The notes: generated from the sequence alone by a model not told the origin. Counted from the first letter of the stretch, positions 12,031 through 24,640 are shown. The stretch: 64,000 bases of DNA from Rutstroemia sp. NJR-2017a BVV2 (GCA_002946415.1 NJPS01000026.1:372001-436000); one strand, 5' to 3'. Numbers and translations: made by a program.

Positions 12031-12432
12031 GAGGATTGTAAGACGATGAGAAGGTTGCTAGACGTGAGATTAAAAATTTGGCTGCCATATTTCTTTTTCC
12101 CGTGTCAGCTGACGAATTTTGTTTTGTGTGGAAGACAACAATTTTGACAATAAAACCTTGACACGAAATATATCAATAATTCGGCAGATGCGACATCGTC
12201 CAGACTGGACGATTTACTTAGGTAGAGAACAACCTTCTGCCATTAGTTGTAGTCACACGAGGTTGGAAAGTCCCGCTCCCTACATTCTCCTTGAAGGTAT
12301 GCACTGTTCCGATCATCCGATGACTTTTCTGGCCTTCCCATCTTTCATTCTGGCCATCCCCCATCATTTCAACACCACCAAAGGTCTACATCTATGACGC
12401 TTCGGACAGCCGATATCAATGCAATACTATCC
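12031..12432. other. Intergenic, promoter of the LCCL gene
   Basis: About 400 bp between the LCCL-protein ATG and the 3' end of the acyltransferase-like gene, both on the minus strand. No coding frame or RNA gene is supported. Confidence 0.5.
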
Positions 12433-13776
12433 TCAAAATAAGTTGTCAACCAAGCTAGGAAAAGCATATTTGTCCATCCACGACTCTGGAAGAGAAGCAA
12501 TAAAGAATCTCAAGCTCCAAAGAAACCAAGCAAACACCCATAGATATCCAACTCTTTTAGTAAGGGCTATCGCCACGATATATAAGTTAGCTCAACCACG
12601 GTATTAACCACCTGTAACCAGGTGAAGGCACACTCACTACTTTCCCTTAATCCCAATCGCGCACAATACCAGATCACAAAATCCTCAAACATAATACCCA
12701 CAGGCTGCAGCAAAAAGAAACAAGCTTGGTGATATCCCCCATCCTCAAAATTCCCAGTGATAGCCCCCAGATGGTGGAACGACACACTCACAACAAAGGC
12801 TACCCAAAGCTGCGTGTACTTGCTTGCAAAACTTCCTTTCTCCAACCTGAGAAATCTGGTGAGTGCCACCCCAGCTTGGCTGCATGGTCGACGCAGCATT
12901 TGATGCCAGCAGGTTCCCCAGATTTTGCGGACCGTATACCCGTCGTTGATAAAGGAGCCGGTGAAATCAGGCCATTCTGAGGGTTGTGAAATGCCGAGGG
13001 CGATGCAAGGGATTGCTAGGAGAAGGTAAAAAAACTCAAGACTACTATACGTGTGTGTAGCAGCAACGGAGACGAAGAGCACTTGGGAAAGGAGCGAAAT
13101 GGAGAGGAATCCATGATTGTCAAGAGACTGAATGAGGTGTCGAAAGATTACCTGTCCAATGTCTACAGCGAAGTAGAGCCGAATGATACGGATACTGTTG
13201 GTGAAAAGATAAGATGACTTGGTAGTCTCTTTAGATGGAATACTAGGAACTTTCGGATTGACGAAGTTGTATCCGACACCCCTTTCAGATACATGTCAGC
13301 GAAAGTTTAGGAACCGATAGAATACTGTATAAAACATACCTGACAGCAACCCACGCCCCAAAAAACCATTTTACCTTCGCCCAAGATGCCTCTGGGGCAT
13401 GTACTGCCGCTTTCAAGCCAGGTTTATCCTCCACTTCTTCCACCCGCCAGATATGTCCCTCGGGGCCATGGAAGGCAACGAGGTCAAACCAACGACACAA
13501 TGTAAGAGCAGTGAAAAAGCTAGTAGAATATGCCATCTGTGTCTGCTCGGCTGACCAAAAGATGAAGGAAAAGACACAGAAGATGAGCACGATGCCAAAG
13601 CTAAGACGTTGAATCCCTCTCGGCAAGAGAACGCTCAGTATACACAGTATCTATGCCATGGTAAGCTGCGTGCTTCCAGGTGCGCTCGAGAGGTCTTTTA
13701 CATTTAGAGCGGGAAGCCCCCACTCGGATGGTGGATGACGAGGATAATCATCTGGCGTAGGTGAGGTTGGTATCAT
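12433..13776 (-). CDS. MBOAT_2/wax-synthase-domain acyltransferase-like gene with in-frame TAG
   Basis: Membrane O-acyltransferase-like gene of the wax-synthase (MBOAT_2) family, whose fungal members often acylate secondary metabolites. Exons complement(12433..12566, 12638..13281, 13340..13776) total 1215 nt, 405 codons in one frame. Diagnostic stretches are LLPRGIQRL, RGVGYNFV, the family hallmark KIWGTCWHQMLRRP, and SFHHLGAI with its histidines, followed by a C-terminal GYLWVFAWFLW helix. Several hydrophobic spans fit an ER membrane enzyme. The frame is interrupted by one TAG at 13651-13653, in the position following LTMA and just before ILCILSVLLPRG, where TGG (Trp) would fit. Explanations are a nonsense mutation (recent pseudogene), a 51-nt intron with a weak GTAAAA donor ending at that TAG, or a sequencing error. 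No polyketide synthase or terpene cyclase is next to it. Substrate unknown. Confidence 0.75.
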
Positions 13777-14379
13777 TATGAAATCTGGCCGCGGACAAAT
13801 AAAAAGTCTTCTCATTCACGTACGTACTCAATTTTTGTCTTTATTTATTGTGCGGAGTATATTGGGGGCAGATTCCACGATCGCAAAAGAAGAAATGGCC
13901 CTAGATGAAGCGGCGGTCAAGAACACCATTTGTGTACAAATGAATCCATGCAAGCACCCAGATCGAGTTTGGAAGGAACGTTTCACATTTTAGCAAATCT
14001 AGTGAATTCATGTATGAGTGCCTGTCTATCAGGATCGGTCACTTATTAATTTTTTGGTTCATGGCGAAAGCGGAATGCATCCATAAGTCAGGGTGTACCA
14101 CGCGGGGCATATATCCATTACTATCCAACATTTGCGTCGTACTCGTGTTCCTCGACCCAATAAAACCTCCTAATGTACAGTAAAATTAAATGAATAAGAA
14201 GTAGATGTATAAATTTGGACAAGTCGTCGTCACTGAGCAACGGTCAATGCGGTCAGCGACTGGCCTTGAAAATTGTCGAAGTGGGCTTCAATTGGCGTTG
14301 AGTGAGTATACAAAGCCTGGTTAGGCTGATGCCGAAGGGTTATCATTCTAATCAACAAGGCTTGATCCATGGCGTTGTG
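13777..14379. other. Intergenic
   Basis: A 603-bp stretch between the start of the acyltransferase-like gene and the 3' end of the next minus-strand membrane protein gene. It should contain the promoter of the first and the 3' UTR of the second. Nothing else is recognisable; the open frame at 13778-13993 has no ATG-based family match. Confidence 0.5.
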
Positions 14380-16075
14380 TTACATGGAAGGAGTGCTTGA
14401 CTTCTCAGTCACCGAGATCGTAACATTCTGCTTTTTCGACTCGAAGCTTTCAGAAACTGGGAGCAGAGGAGCAGTAGCATCCTATACGATGAGTATTAGA
14501 AAGCTGCTTCTATCAATAATCGCGGAAGACTATACTTACAAGAGAATTTTTGTCGGCGAAAGCCAAAACCTGCCCAGTTCCATCATCTTTCCGACGATAA
14601 GCATACGTTATGTTCTTCAACTGACTCAATTTCAACTTATCATTGCCCGTTGATTGCTTAATCATGGCAAGCTGCCAGCTCAGCAGATCTGTTGTGACAT
14701 AGGAGAGCTCATCCCCGGACTCCTTGTCGCGACCAAGCTTGTAGGTAACGAAAGCATGTAGGTCTATGACGGCGACCGCCAAGAATGCGGCAACAAGGAC
14801 AAACAACATGATGTAAACTGCCAAATCGACGACAGTTCCCTCGTTAAGACACCCATAGTTGGGATCTTGCCCTGGTTGAAGCTGTATGTTCCATCCATTC
14901 TCACTTCCTGTTACCATGGACATTGTGTTGAGAGTCTGCTCAAGCATGTGTCCGTATGATGAAGCGTTTTCAAGACGACTCTGTCCATACAAGTACTGGA
15001 CCCAACTAGTTATTACGGTGGCTGGCATCAACGGCGGTGTCCATTCTTGAGAAGTGCTTTTAACGATCGAGCATTCGAAATTACTTGTGGTGAGCGATTG
15101 GTTATTGTTTGTTTGATTAAGCCCAGCGATTATGCTGGCTCTGACATTCCACTGCTTCGTCTCGTTAGAATATGCGTTCGCAGACCAATACACGAAACTT
15201 CCGAGAGTAGAGCTGCCTGGCCAGGCACCGCTTGCCATGGCATTGCTTTGCGGGTATAGGAAGTTGGCCTTGTCTAAGGCCATTTTCGCTGCGGCTTGAG
15301 AATCCCAATCCAGGCGGTTGATAGTAGTACCAGTCTTCTGTGTACAATTCCATGCTCCTAGAACATCACTTTTTTGTGGCTTGAACCCGTCATACGCGCC
15401 CAAATTAGGGACTTTGGCGTAAATCCCAACCTCACCATGGTTGTAAGCTGCCCAAGTGAGGGCGGTCGAGACCATTCGGGTTGCATACCATTCAGACATG
15501 GGTGTAAATGCAGTGTTGGGTTCCAAATACAATGTATTGACCCCAGTTACATACGTGCATTGTGCTGGATAAGTAGCGGAGTTTATAAAGGCGCTCACAA
15601 AATATTGCTGTGTTAGTGTTAGTTATCTGGTGAGTAATGATGTCCAAGGCTGTCGATTCTGTTCGTGATGTTCACTTGAAAACTTGAACATAAAAAGAAT
15701 CCTGCATGCGCGCAGGTATTTTTAAAACTCTCGTGTATGGGATAAGAAATAAGTCCCATTACTCACATGAGCCAAACTGAAGACTGCAGTTCCGCACATC
15801 AAAATTCCGTATATTCCTCCTGGTAACTTCCTAACGCGCAAGATATACATCAAGAAATCGCCCAAAGCTAGCCATGGATTAAGATGGTTTATTGGCACTG
15901 GGGAGACTTTTCCTTTCGAATCTTTTTTCTGCAATGCGAGATGGCGCTGAACACGACGACGAAGAAGGCGAGAGCCTAGGAATGATATGGCGAAGTTAAG
16001 CACGACGAATATAGTAGTGAAGCCGACACGCGTAGAACTGGCGTCGACATCAATTGGTGATTCAATGCTAGACAT
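14380..16075 (-). CDS. Uncharacterised membrane protein with glycosylated ectodomain
   Basis: I do not recognise the family. Three exons, complement(14380..14481, 14540..15607, 15767..16075), join in phase 0 to give 492 aa. Hydrophobic spans lie near residues 17-39, 86-103 and 361-385. The segment of about 255 residues between the last two is rich in Asn, Ser, Thr and Trp, has several NxS/T sequons (NCT, NET, NQT, NQS, NAS) and a few cysteines, as expected outside the cell or in the ER lumen. The C-terminal 105 residues are charged and probably cytosolic. Two introns have clear signals; the longer one (159 bp) ends in repeated CTAAC motifs before ACACAG. Its neighbours are the acyltransferase-like gene and a short membrane protein, all on the minus strand, but the spacing (over 600 bp) gives no sign of a shared transcript. 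Orphan or lineage-restricted is likely. Confidence 0.75.
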
Positions 16076-18113
16076 ATTGATAAAGAAGGGCGTGAAATCC
16101 TATAGTCGAGTGTTCGATATTGAAGTCGATAGGTTTCTGGCTCTGTTACGCCCTTTCCGAAGCCAAAAACAGAATGAATGTTTTGAGGAGTAAAGACTAT
16201 CCACGACGGAAGAGCATCCAAAGGCTATGAATGAATTTTCTCATTGCAGCAGGGTTCCTCAAATAGCCATGCGGCTGAAAATGCCTTGTTCCCAAAATAC
16301 AGTGAGAATCTCTTCCCTAAGGTGTGATTATTAAGGATAATCGACCTCCTTGGTAGAGATTTATCCCATGCGAACCATGTTGAGTAGGGGGCCGAAAACT
16401 CGTTTGCGCCCCCAAGAACAAGGAAATGAACGATTTAACCGGCTTGGAGACGAGCTTTGCAGCTAGCAGATCAAATAACCAGGATAGGCAGGACTGATAA
16501 TTGGTAGTTGGCCGTCGACCGAGATTTGCTGACATTTCCACGCCTCCTATGTGTGACATATGTGTGGTGCTGACGACAAATTTGAAAAGGGTGGCACACC
16601 TCCTGACTATGGTCGCAGTCTCGCAGAAGTCTGTAAGATGAATTTCAGTGTGGCGATATTATTAACGTTCAGCCCCTATTATGTTCTTGAATTAATCTTC
16701 GGGATAGAGTATATAGTATGAAATATACTTATCTAGCTGTATTTGCCGGGAATATTGATTGATGTATGGTATGAAGTAAAAGTGTGGTTGTTGTTTAGTT
16801 TGAGAAGAAATAAGTGATTAGGCCCCACCATAGTGTTAAATAGCGTTGAACGCTAAAGTTAACCTTAAAGCCTAAGCAACTTAAGCTATGACGATACGCA
16901 ACAAAACCGCGACCAACATAAGCCTTCAAAATACTGGAAGAGTAAAACACCAGATAATGGCTGACTAGGCAACGACACATATTACAATGAAAATGTACCA
17001 CAAATCATCCTCTCTGTAAAATCAGATCTATGTTTTCGACAACAAACGACGAGTAAGACCACTAGGTCATTCCAAATTCCTCTCCATCTCATTAAATACG
17101 CAACCCCACCGAAGCATCAGTCACAGATCCCACTTGCGCCCACCTGCTCGGGGATATATGCTATTCGACTTCACTAGTGTTTGTTTATAGGCACAGCGCT
17201 GCGTCTGCATATACTACAGCATTCGGACTCTACGCATCACTTGCACCATTCAGGAGATACCAGTAAAGACTACCCATACTTTCTCATAGACTTTATTCTA
17301 GAGTAGAAGAATCCTACGACTGATAGAAACTACTCAGACAAGTCTTATTGCATCAGCAGAGTCGACTGAGATAAATGAAATGCATAATGGAATAATGTAT
17401 GAGGACTGGATTCATAGGACATCTCCAGAGCCGCATCCAATCAAGAGAATAGACACGGAAACAAGGACTCGCTAGCTATGCTAGGCCGCGAGCTGCATGG
17501 TAGGTAGATAGCGAGGCGGCGACTTGCCAACTAGACCTTCCCTACACGGAAATTTGCAGAACTGGTTGGTGGAAATGATTTGTCAATCGGAATGTGTCTG
17601 TGAAGACTGATTGATCAGGGATAACTAGCTATTCCATTCTTCGTTTAGACCTCAAGCCGCATTTGTAGAAATGAACATGAAGATAAAGACAGAGCTCCCT
17701 GAATAGGCAGTATTGAATGCAAGAGGAAAGCAAAAGCCACTGGGCAAGGGGTGGTCAAAAGAAAAGGAGGGGGAGAAGCGCGGATCACTACGTCATCACT
17801 TGTGGGTAGCGGGAGATGCGCTGTTGCTAAAATCAACCTTAATTTCAAACTCAACCTCAACCTCAACCTACACCTCCAAGCTTTTGAGTCTATGCGAATA
17901 GGTTGGATGTTGTTTTCGTGATGCCCAGTATAAAATCCCCCCAATGAATAAAAAGATGCAAGACATGTATAGGCGACTATTTGGTCTCTGCAACTAGCAA
18001 TTCCTACGCTTCGACGACCTCAATCATTACTTCATATCTCCATACACCAGAACCCCCCAACTCGTCTTTCCTCCAGCTTCACATATATCCCCAAGCCATC
18101 CACCGCACCCCCT
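16076..18113. other. 2-kb intergenic region, no supported gene
   Basis: No conserved open frame is present. The stretch 16640-17050 is AT-rich. From about 17440 to 17640 composition returns to average. Near 17840-17880 there is a short AACCTCAACCT repeat. Stop codons are frequent in all frames and I see no transposase or reverse-transcriptase motifs, so a strongly degraded element cannot be shown or excluded. Confidence 0.5.
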
Positions 18114-18734
18114 CTACCACGCCCTCCTCCTCCTTGCCCCGCCCGCTCCTCTCCCCACCCTAAAAAGCTCATCCAACGCAATCCAAAACCACAATTTCTT
18201 CATATACTCCCACCCCTCCCTCTTCACACTCTCCGGCGTAACCGACCACCCCACGCCCCAAAGCGCTGCAATAACCACACTCACAATGCCCCTCCGCAAA
18301 TTCTCCGACCCCGCATACTCTGCCACTAACAAAGCACCCACTTCAATCAGCGCATATTGTCCGTAATTACGCGGGTCATAAATCCACACCACATCACCGG
18401 TCGATTGCACAATACGGCCATTCTGGATCGTGGTTTTGCTCCCTGTCGGCAGACAGATGGCGATAGGGTAGGATTGGCATGCGATTTGCCATTGGAAGTA
18501 CAGCGCGGAGAAGAGGAGCGCGCCGGCGAGGAGGCGGTCCAGGAAGAACGAGCCTTCGATTTCGGAGGTTAGCCAGGCGATGGGGCTGAAGGGGGTGGCG
18601 GCGGTGTAGAGGAGGATGATGAGGGGGACGGCTGAGAATTGCCGGAAGCCTTTTGATTTGAGGAAATTGTTGGATGGCGCCATCGTGGGCATGCTGGGCA
18701 TGGGCGTGCTTTGGGGTTCGGCTTGCTTGACCAT
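18114..18734 (-). CDS. Small polytopic membrane protein, function unknown
   Basis: A single-exon gene for 206 aa, counting from the first true ATG (18732-18734); the open frame extends 18 codons upstream only from a TTG. After a Met/Pro/Ser-rich N-terminus come hydrophobic spans near residues 33-57 (FSAVPLIILLYTAATPF), 64-86, 125-141 and 149-165, then an amphipathic Trp-rich segment and a basic end, RRRRAW. I recognise no domain. Pezizomycotina have many such short conserved membrane proteins without known role. The plus strand shows an open frame over part of this region which I take as a shadow. The gene is head-to-tail with a Zn2Cys6 regulator 0.9 kb to the right. Confidence 0.65.
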   Translation of the reverse strand: MVKQAEPQSTPMPSMPTMAPSNNFLKSKGFRQFSAVPLIILLYTAATPFSPIAWLTSEIEGSFFLDRLLAGALLFSALYFQWQIACQSYPIAICLPTGSKTTIQNGRIVQSTGDVVWIYDPRNYGQYALIEVGALLVAEYAGSENLRRGIVSVVIAALWGVGWSVTPESVKREGWEYMKKLWFWIALDELFRVGRGAGGARRRRAW

Positions 18735-19667
18735 TTTGGCGGCTTGCTTTGGGTTGCTTTGATGGCTTACTTGGGATTCGCGATTCAATTGTCTCTACTG
18801 CCTCAAGACTACGCCTGGCGACCGCTTACCTTTTATCATTTCCCTTCAACACGGTGAAAATTCACTTTAGGCATTGCTGCCTCGGCGCGGATCCATTATC
18901 CTACTCCTGGTGGCGCAGTTGCCTTTCTGAAGCAACCTTTACGGCGTAGTTCTATATCATATCCAATAGCTCATCTCGCTTCATCCGGAAGACATTTCTT
19001 GCGCCGCCGCTTGGAAAGGCAGAAACGCGTTTTGATACTAGGGGTGAGCCGTCTTTACGAAATTGAACCGCACCATTATTGGTGAAAGTAACACATATGT
19101 TACGTTTATTTTGTATCGGACTTCGCTAAGTTTTCACGTACTTGCAGCAATTTGATGTTTTGATGAGGAAAGAGAATCCGGAGATGTTTAGGCTCTGAGC
19201 TTGGCAGTGGATTATTTTCTAGGCAGCGAGGGCCCCCGCCCCCAAACTTAAGGAATCACCGAAATGAGGGTGGGTCGCATCCGATAACTTCGGCATCCCG
19301 CTCCTTTGAACCGATGATTGGGCAAATGTGCAAGAGCTCTTAGAGGTGGTAATTGTTGCGCGATGAAGAATCGTGATCGTGTTGGTTGAAGCGCGACGCA
19401 ACGGAAGCATACGCAATTGACGCGCCAGCTTGTGAGACGATTTTGAGTAAGTTGACGTATCCCACACCGATATAATCGGTAGGCATCAGAATTAGGAGTA
19501 GGAGAGGTGCCTTCGGTATTGACAGCTTCTCAAAGATGCTAGATTAGGGCGGATGTTGTGTATACTGATATTTTATATTCTTTAGACAAGCAGGAGTATA
19601 TCGCCGTCCAATTATGTTCTATAGCAAGGCCTGCCATTTCCATACTTTCCGAAGCAAGTGGTACTTC
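18735..19667. other. Intergenic
   Basis: A 933-bp stretch that should hold the promoter of the small membrane protein (minus strand, left) and the 3' UTR of the Zn2Cys6 gene (minus strand, right). An 82-codon Ser/Thr-rich frame at 19219-19467 on the minus strand is the only sizeable one. It has no recognisable feature and I do not call it a gene. Confidence 0.5.
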
Positions 19668-21567
19668 CTACTCTCCCACAACTTTGCCGTTCCCAGACCT
19701 AGTCGGGAGCATCCTTTTCCATGTGGTAGGAGGTATTATTGAGGTGAATTTAGACGCCGGCAGGAGCACCTCGTCCTGATCCCCAATTTTCGTTCCCTGC
19801 GAACAGTCATCCAGCCGCCTCCAATCCACCAATCCCACAACCATTTTCTCTTCATTGCCACGCAAAATATTCAACCGTATCTCATTCGCTGCCCGATCAC
19901 AGGTTATACTCGTGACACGACATTTAGCTCCTCCGCTCATGCCGTTTTCTGCACCATCCGCTTCTTCCGCCTCCATCATTATCTCGTCCCATTTCGCAAA
20001 CGTCGCGCTATCCCATACCCCTTCCCGCATCGGTTCACCGTCAGATGATCTGTGAGCACGCATGAGGTCGATTGCACGACGACGAAGTGCGCGATCTTGA
20101 CACCATTTTGCAGTGGTATGGAGCGGCATAATAATTCCAAACTCAAATTTGTAGTCTCCATGCTGCTGACAATCTTTCATAAGCTGTATTATCTGCTCGC
20201 ACGTAGTTACTATCATTTGGAACTGCGGAAGGTACTTTTTGTAGGATGCTAGATCTTGCGAAAGAGAGTTTCCAACCATAACCTCGAGCACTTTGCTCCT
20301 CGCCAGTAGAAAATATGCTGGCGACATAGGGAAACCCATTGCTTCAGGCTTTCCTTCAGCGAAACGACCAAATGCAGCCGTCCAACGCTCTATATCACCC
20401 AAGAGAACCTCTCTGAGAAATTGGACTCGTTTGAGCCTGAAGTTGATTGATTCCTGGTCCTGGTCCAGGTCCCTGAATGGATCTGGTTCCACACTGAATT
20501 TGAATCCTCCAACTAGCAAACATCCAAAGTGTGCTGCTCGTCTTTCGATCACTTCGAGGTACATTCGAGCTTCGGAATTATTCGAGAAAATAGTAGGCAT
20601 GCTAGCAACTGTGTCACTAGTCTCTTCGATGACACTCTCGTGCTCTTCATCGTCTCGCGTGCCTCGAAATGTTGTAACTTGTTCATCGATTCGCAAATAT
20701 GCCTGCACTATTTCTTCTTCGATTACCAAAGGTGCCGGAGAGGCGATCCCTGCTTTGCGATGGCTGCTCCCATGCTTCTTGATCCATTTGCGCATCACTT
20801 TGTTGCCGCTTTCTGCATGCTTGAGTGACGCGAATGTGTTGCCTAGAAGCCCCTCGAAACAACATATCAATAGACATGCTATAAGCGCTTTTCTCGTCCC
20901 CTCTTCATAATCAAGTTCTGACAGTCTCAGGTTCATTTCTCGAACTGCCTCTCCATATCGTTGCAAGGCAAATTGCTTCATTTTGGCACCCTCGGCAGCG
21001 TGTCCAATGTGCTGGAGTTCTCGAGAGACGGTAAATGCACCGACGGCAACTATCAATTCCCGCAGACCATACTCATCGTGGGCGGCTTGCATGACTATGT
21101 GAGTCCATAACGCTATGTTGTATGTATCACATCGTCCCCACGTTACGGAAATGGCTGTTTTCGTGAGGTATGCTCGAAAGTATCGTTCATCGGCTTCATT
21201 TCTGAAGAACAACTTCACCGAGGGGCTCAAATACGGTGACTCCCGAAGGTCATCTTTAGGAAGTAACGGCCGTATTTGGATTGTCCTTTTTCCCTTTCGA
21301 ACTCTTTTGGGGATATAAGCCTCGTATCCCTCACAAGTGATCCCGAGTCTTGTGCAGCAACGGCACTCCGGCTTTTCCTCATCACACTTAACTCGCCTGT
21401 GTCTATAGAATCGCAAATGTAAGCAAATCGGGACTGATTAAGTTTCATCATTGGTTATGTACTCACTTGCAAGTGATGCACCCTGTCCGAGCTTTGGGCT
21501 TACTAGCCCTGGTCCTTGGCCTAATCCCTTGCTCAGGCCTATCGTCCTCAGGAGATGGACCTGTCAT
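19668..21567 (-). CDS. Zn2Cys6 fungal transcription factor
   Basis: Gal4-class binuclear zinc cluster regulator of 611 aa. Two exons, complement(19668..21402, 21477..21567 as extended below), join inside the zinc cluster: exon 1 runs 21467-21567, the intron 21403-21466 (GTGAGT donor, TATAG acceptor) splits the Lys34 codon. The cluster has Cys30, 33, 40, 47, 50 and 57, with an extra Cys49, in the order CX2CX6CX6CX2CX6C. A basic linker (KRVRKGKR, about 66-73) follows. The long C-terminal region is largely helical with repeated Arg/Glu stretches, which fits the fungal-specific DUF3468-type middle homology region seen in regulators beside secondary-metabolite or nutrient genes. Target genes are unknown. 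It lies between a small membrane protein and a HET gene, so a local role in this accessory block is possible but unproven. Confidence 0.88.
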
Positions 21568-22211
21568 CGTAACCGACTAGTCTTCAAACTCACGTTGTTA
21601 TGAACATCCAGCATCAGTATTGGATCAGAACTGAGAGTGTGTGTGAGGTGCCACGTCTGCCTTGGTTTATATCTGGAAACGTCCTACAAGCAGCTTATGG
21701 AAGCAACCGACAAATTGTGGGGCCCGCTGAACAATAATCCTGTTCTCCGTATGATTCGCGGAACACAGAAGTGCCGATATGATCGAAGAGGCACAGATCC
21801 TACCTCACAAACGCATCAAAATCACTTCCGCCAGCCTTATACAGTAAGGCTCATGCAGGTCCCCACTCTTCGAATCAACGGTCGACGAGCTCGAAGCAGC
21901 TAGGCTTACTGTCGATGTCTAATTTTAGGAATCGATTGCAGAGACGTTAATGAATCACAGGTCACTACCAAACCAAATGCCGCAGATTGAGGACGGCAGC
22001 CGGTGCCACTAAGTCTTTCATTTCAGTTCCTGGACGAGATGGTTTATTGCCCAGGCTCTTTCGAGTGCTCTATTTATATGTATGAATACGACGTTTCCAC
22101 CTGAGAGGAATTGCGTGGAACCCAGAAAGCGCGAAATTGGCCTTATCCAACGTTGCACTTAATATCTGATTCGATTGCTGCACCAGTCAGTCACTGTGGT
22201 GTGCGCTTGCG
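21568..22211. other. Intergenic
   Basis: A 644-bp stretch between the ATG of the Zn2Cys6 gene and the stop of the HET gene, both on the minus strand. It should include the regulator's promoter. No coding sequence is supported. Confidence 0.5.
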
Positions 22212-24640
22212 CTATACCAATCGTATGGTCGTCCGTCTGGGAAATACTTTAGGTATCTGTTGCCACACTTTGGCCTCTAGCTCGTGTTCTCGCTCTTTTA
22301 ACGTGGCGCTCCACGTAAATTCACCCTGCCTCTCTGCTCCCTTCGCCTCCGAAAAGCTGGTCAAAGCCCTCTCTGCATAACGTGCAGACATCGTAAGGGC
22401 CATTGCTCCAATCCGGCGATACTCGTTTTCGTGATGTCCAGTCGACTCAACCACAAGGAATCCAAGGGTACCACTGATGAAAAACTCATCAGAGTTGGTG
22501 ACAAGACCTTCAGTGTGCACGAGTAGAAAGGCGCCGAATGTCTGATTAGGGTGGGCGACATGTTGTTGTTCGAATTCAAAACTATCAGTGTTGCCACCAT
22601 TGATTCTTTCCTGTATGCACTCTTGCAAAGCGGGCCATGTGCCAGTGTAAAGTGACCGACGTTCTTCGAGCTGTTGCAAGTACTTGGGATGAGAAATTGC
22701 TGGTTTACACCACCGCCAATAATTCTCTTCAATATTGTGCATTGGAAAAAGACAGCCCTTCATAACCAGTGCACTACCAGGCAGTAGTTTCCCAAATGGG
22801 CTATGGCCAACTGTATGAAAGTCGATATTGATTATAGCAGCCATGCTGCGCGATGGCGCATCGACGACTGTGTATATAGGTAGCGTCAGTCGCCCCGCAT
22901 TTAAGCTCGCCCAGGACCATGATGGCGCTTTGTACTCCTCTGGCTTCTTCCAATCAATATGTGAAAACCAGTCAACATCAATCGGAAATTCCTTCTTGGG
23001 CTTGAGTAAGCTCTGCCTCCACCATAATAGACTTACAAGCATGTATGTTTTCCACATACCAGCACAGTATGTATCTCTGGTGATGAGGGCAAATTCTTGG
23101 GCAATTCCAGATAAGGCGGGTAAGATATCTGTCGCGACAGTGAACTTGCGCACGCAGAACTCTTCAACAATGTCACACCACCTTAGATAGGGATCCATAC
23201 CCCATTCGTCCTGCATATTCACCCCCGCATATGCGAGAGTGCTGGGAGGGAAGCCGAACCTGGCTCTCTGGTTTTGAAGTTCTGACATGAACATGAACCA
23301 CTGAACCGAGAATATTTGAGAAATTCGACTGATCTTAGTACGTCTGCTTTTCCGTAGCTTATGCAGCAGATCCTTGCTGTCATATTTCTGTTCCAAGAGA
23401 TTGATATGCCCGCTTTCGTCCTGGGTATGATGGGCGCATTCCCAGACTAACTGATCTCTACCATAAGATAGCGTTCGTGGTGACAATAAACCCTCCTGAA
23501 ATGTCCACCCTCGAGTGAACCAAGGACTAGAATTCGCAACACGCCGAGAAATGTGAGATGCCGGGCGAAGCAGAACGGTTTCCTCACGCGACCAAGCTAG
23601 CTGACACTGTGCATTGCTATTGGTCTCTAAAGGACGTTCTGCATGAATTCCTGCTGCTGTTGATAAAGAATTTGCAGCAACAATAGTTATTGCAGCACCG
23701 GCATAGACATCACGCATACGGCCAGCTTCAGCGTTCCAATCATCTTCACTGTCCTGAAATATGCACAACGCATCAATCCAAATGTACTGCAGCCCGAGCT
23801 CTCTAGTTATCAAGATAGCATCCCGAAGTGTTGATGGGAAGTCTCCCACAGGAATACCAGATTTAAGTTGGGCAAATGTTTCTGCTTTCAACTTCAATTC
23901 ATCGCAGCCACCCCATTGATAGCTCAGCGCCGCCCACATGCAGTGATCTCGAGGAGCATCAACGTCAAGGAAAGGATGCTTAGATGATGCTTCGGATCCA
24001 ACATTAATGATACGGGTGGGACTTGGTAAAGCCGTGAGAGGCCCGCAATCTTTGTGATTTTGCATGCAGTCCTGGAGCCATTCGTTAGCCAAAGCGTAAC
24101 ACTCTGCTGTGTCGGAGCGCGAGGATATAGATCTTCCTAGATAGGTGCATTCCCGGCGGGGATTGGCATCTGCAGGCAATCTTGTTAGCACTCACAACCC
24201 TTCCGTCAAATAACAGCAAGCTGACCTGTCTGTGTAAATGCCTCAAAGTTACAGAGAATTCTCGGGGTATCATTTGTGGGCCTTTGAGAAACCATGATAT
24301 GTGGGGTCTCTCGTTTCGCAACGCTGCAGCTTCCAGTCCCGACATATATCTGACCTTGGTTGTTTTCATCAAGCCAGTCATCCACACGCGGATCTTGCTC
24401 TTTCTGATGTCGCGTCTGTAGAATGAGACAACAAAATTCACATTTCAAAGCTGCGGCTGCTCTTAGCGCAGCAAGAGTACTATGATGTTTGTAGAAATCT
24501 GGTATCCCTGGTCGTACTTGCAAATCCACCTCTAGATATCCAGTAAGGAGGCCTCTGGTTGTTGTTGTCTCCTGAGCGGCTGAATCCAATAAGAGTTTTC
24601 GGACGTCGAGCTTTCGACACACTTCACAAAGGCTTGACAT
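22212..24640 (-). CDS. HET-domain (heterokaryon incompatibility) protein
   Basis: A 790-aa protein with a HET domain, the module behind allorecognition cell death in filamentous ascomycetes; its fold is TIR-like. Two exons, complement(22212..24169, 24226..24640), join at Asp139 with a GCTAAC branch point and TGCAG acceptor. The N-terminus has a cysteine pair CEVC (5-8) and CEFCC (67-71), often seen before HET domains. The three HET blocks are present: ALSYQWGGCDELKL from residue 219, YIWIDALCIFQD from 267 continuing to DVYAGAAITIVAA, and RGWTFQE at 358-364. The C-terminal 420 residues contain a PSWSWAS motif common in this family. No WD40, ankyrin or NACHT repeats are attached, so a sensor partner, if any, is encoded elsewhere. 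The DNA-binding or toxin role of a specific het locus cannot be assigned. Confidence 0.92.

Noticed and set aside
12433..16075. A secondary-metabolite cluster around the acyltransferase-like gene
   Set aside because: No synthase, cyclase, P450 or dedicated transporter is adjacent; the neighbours are membrane proteins of unknown type.
19219..19467. An 82-codon Ser/Thr-rich minus-strand frame
   Set aside because: No domain, no good start context, and it lies where the promoter of one gene and the 3' UTR of the next are expected.
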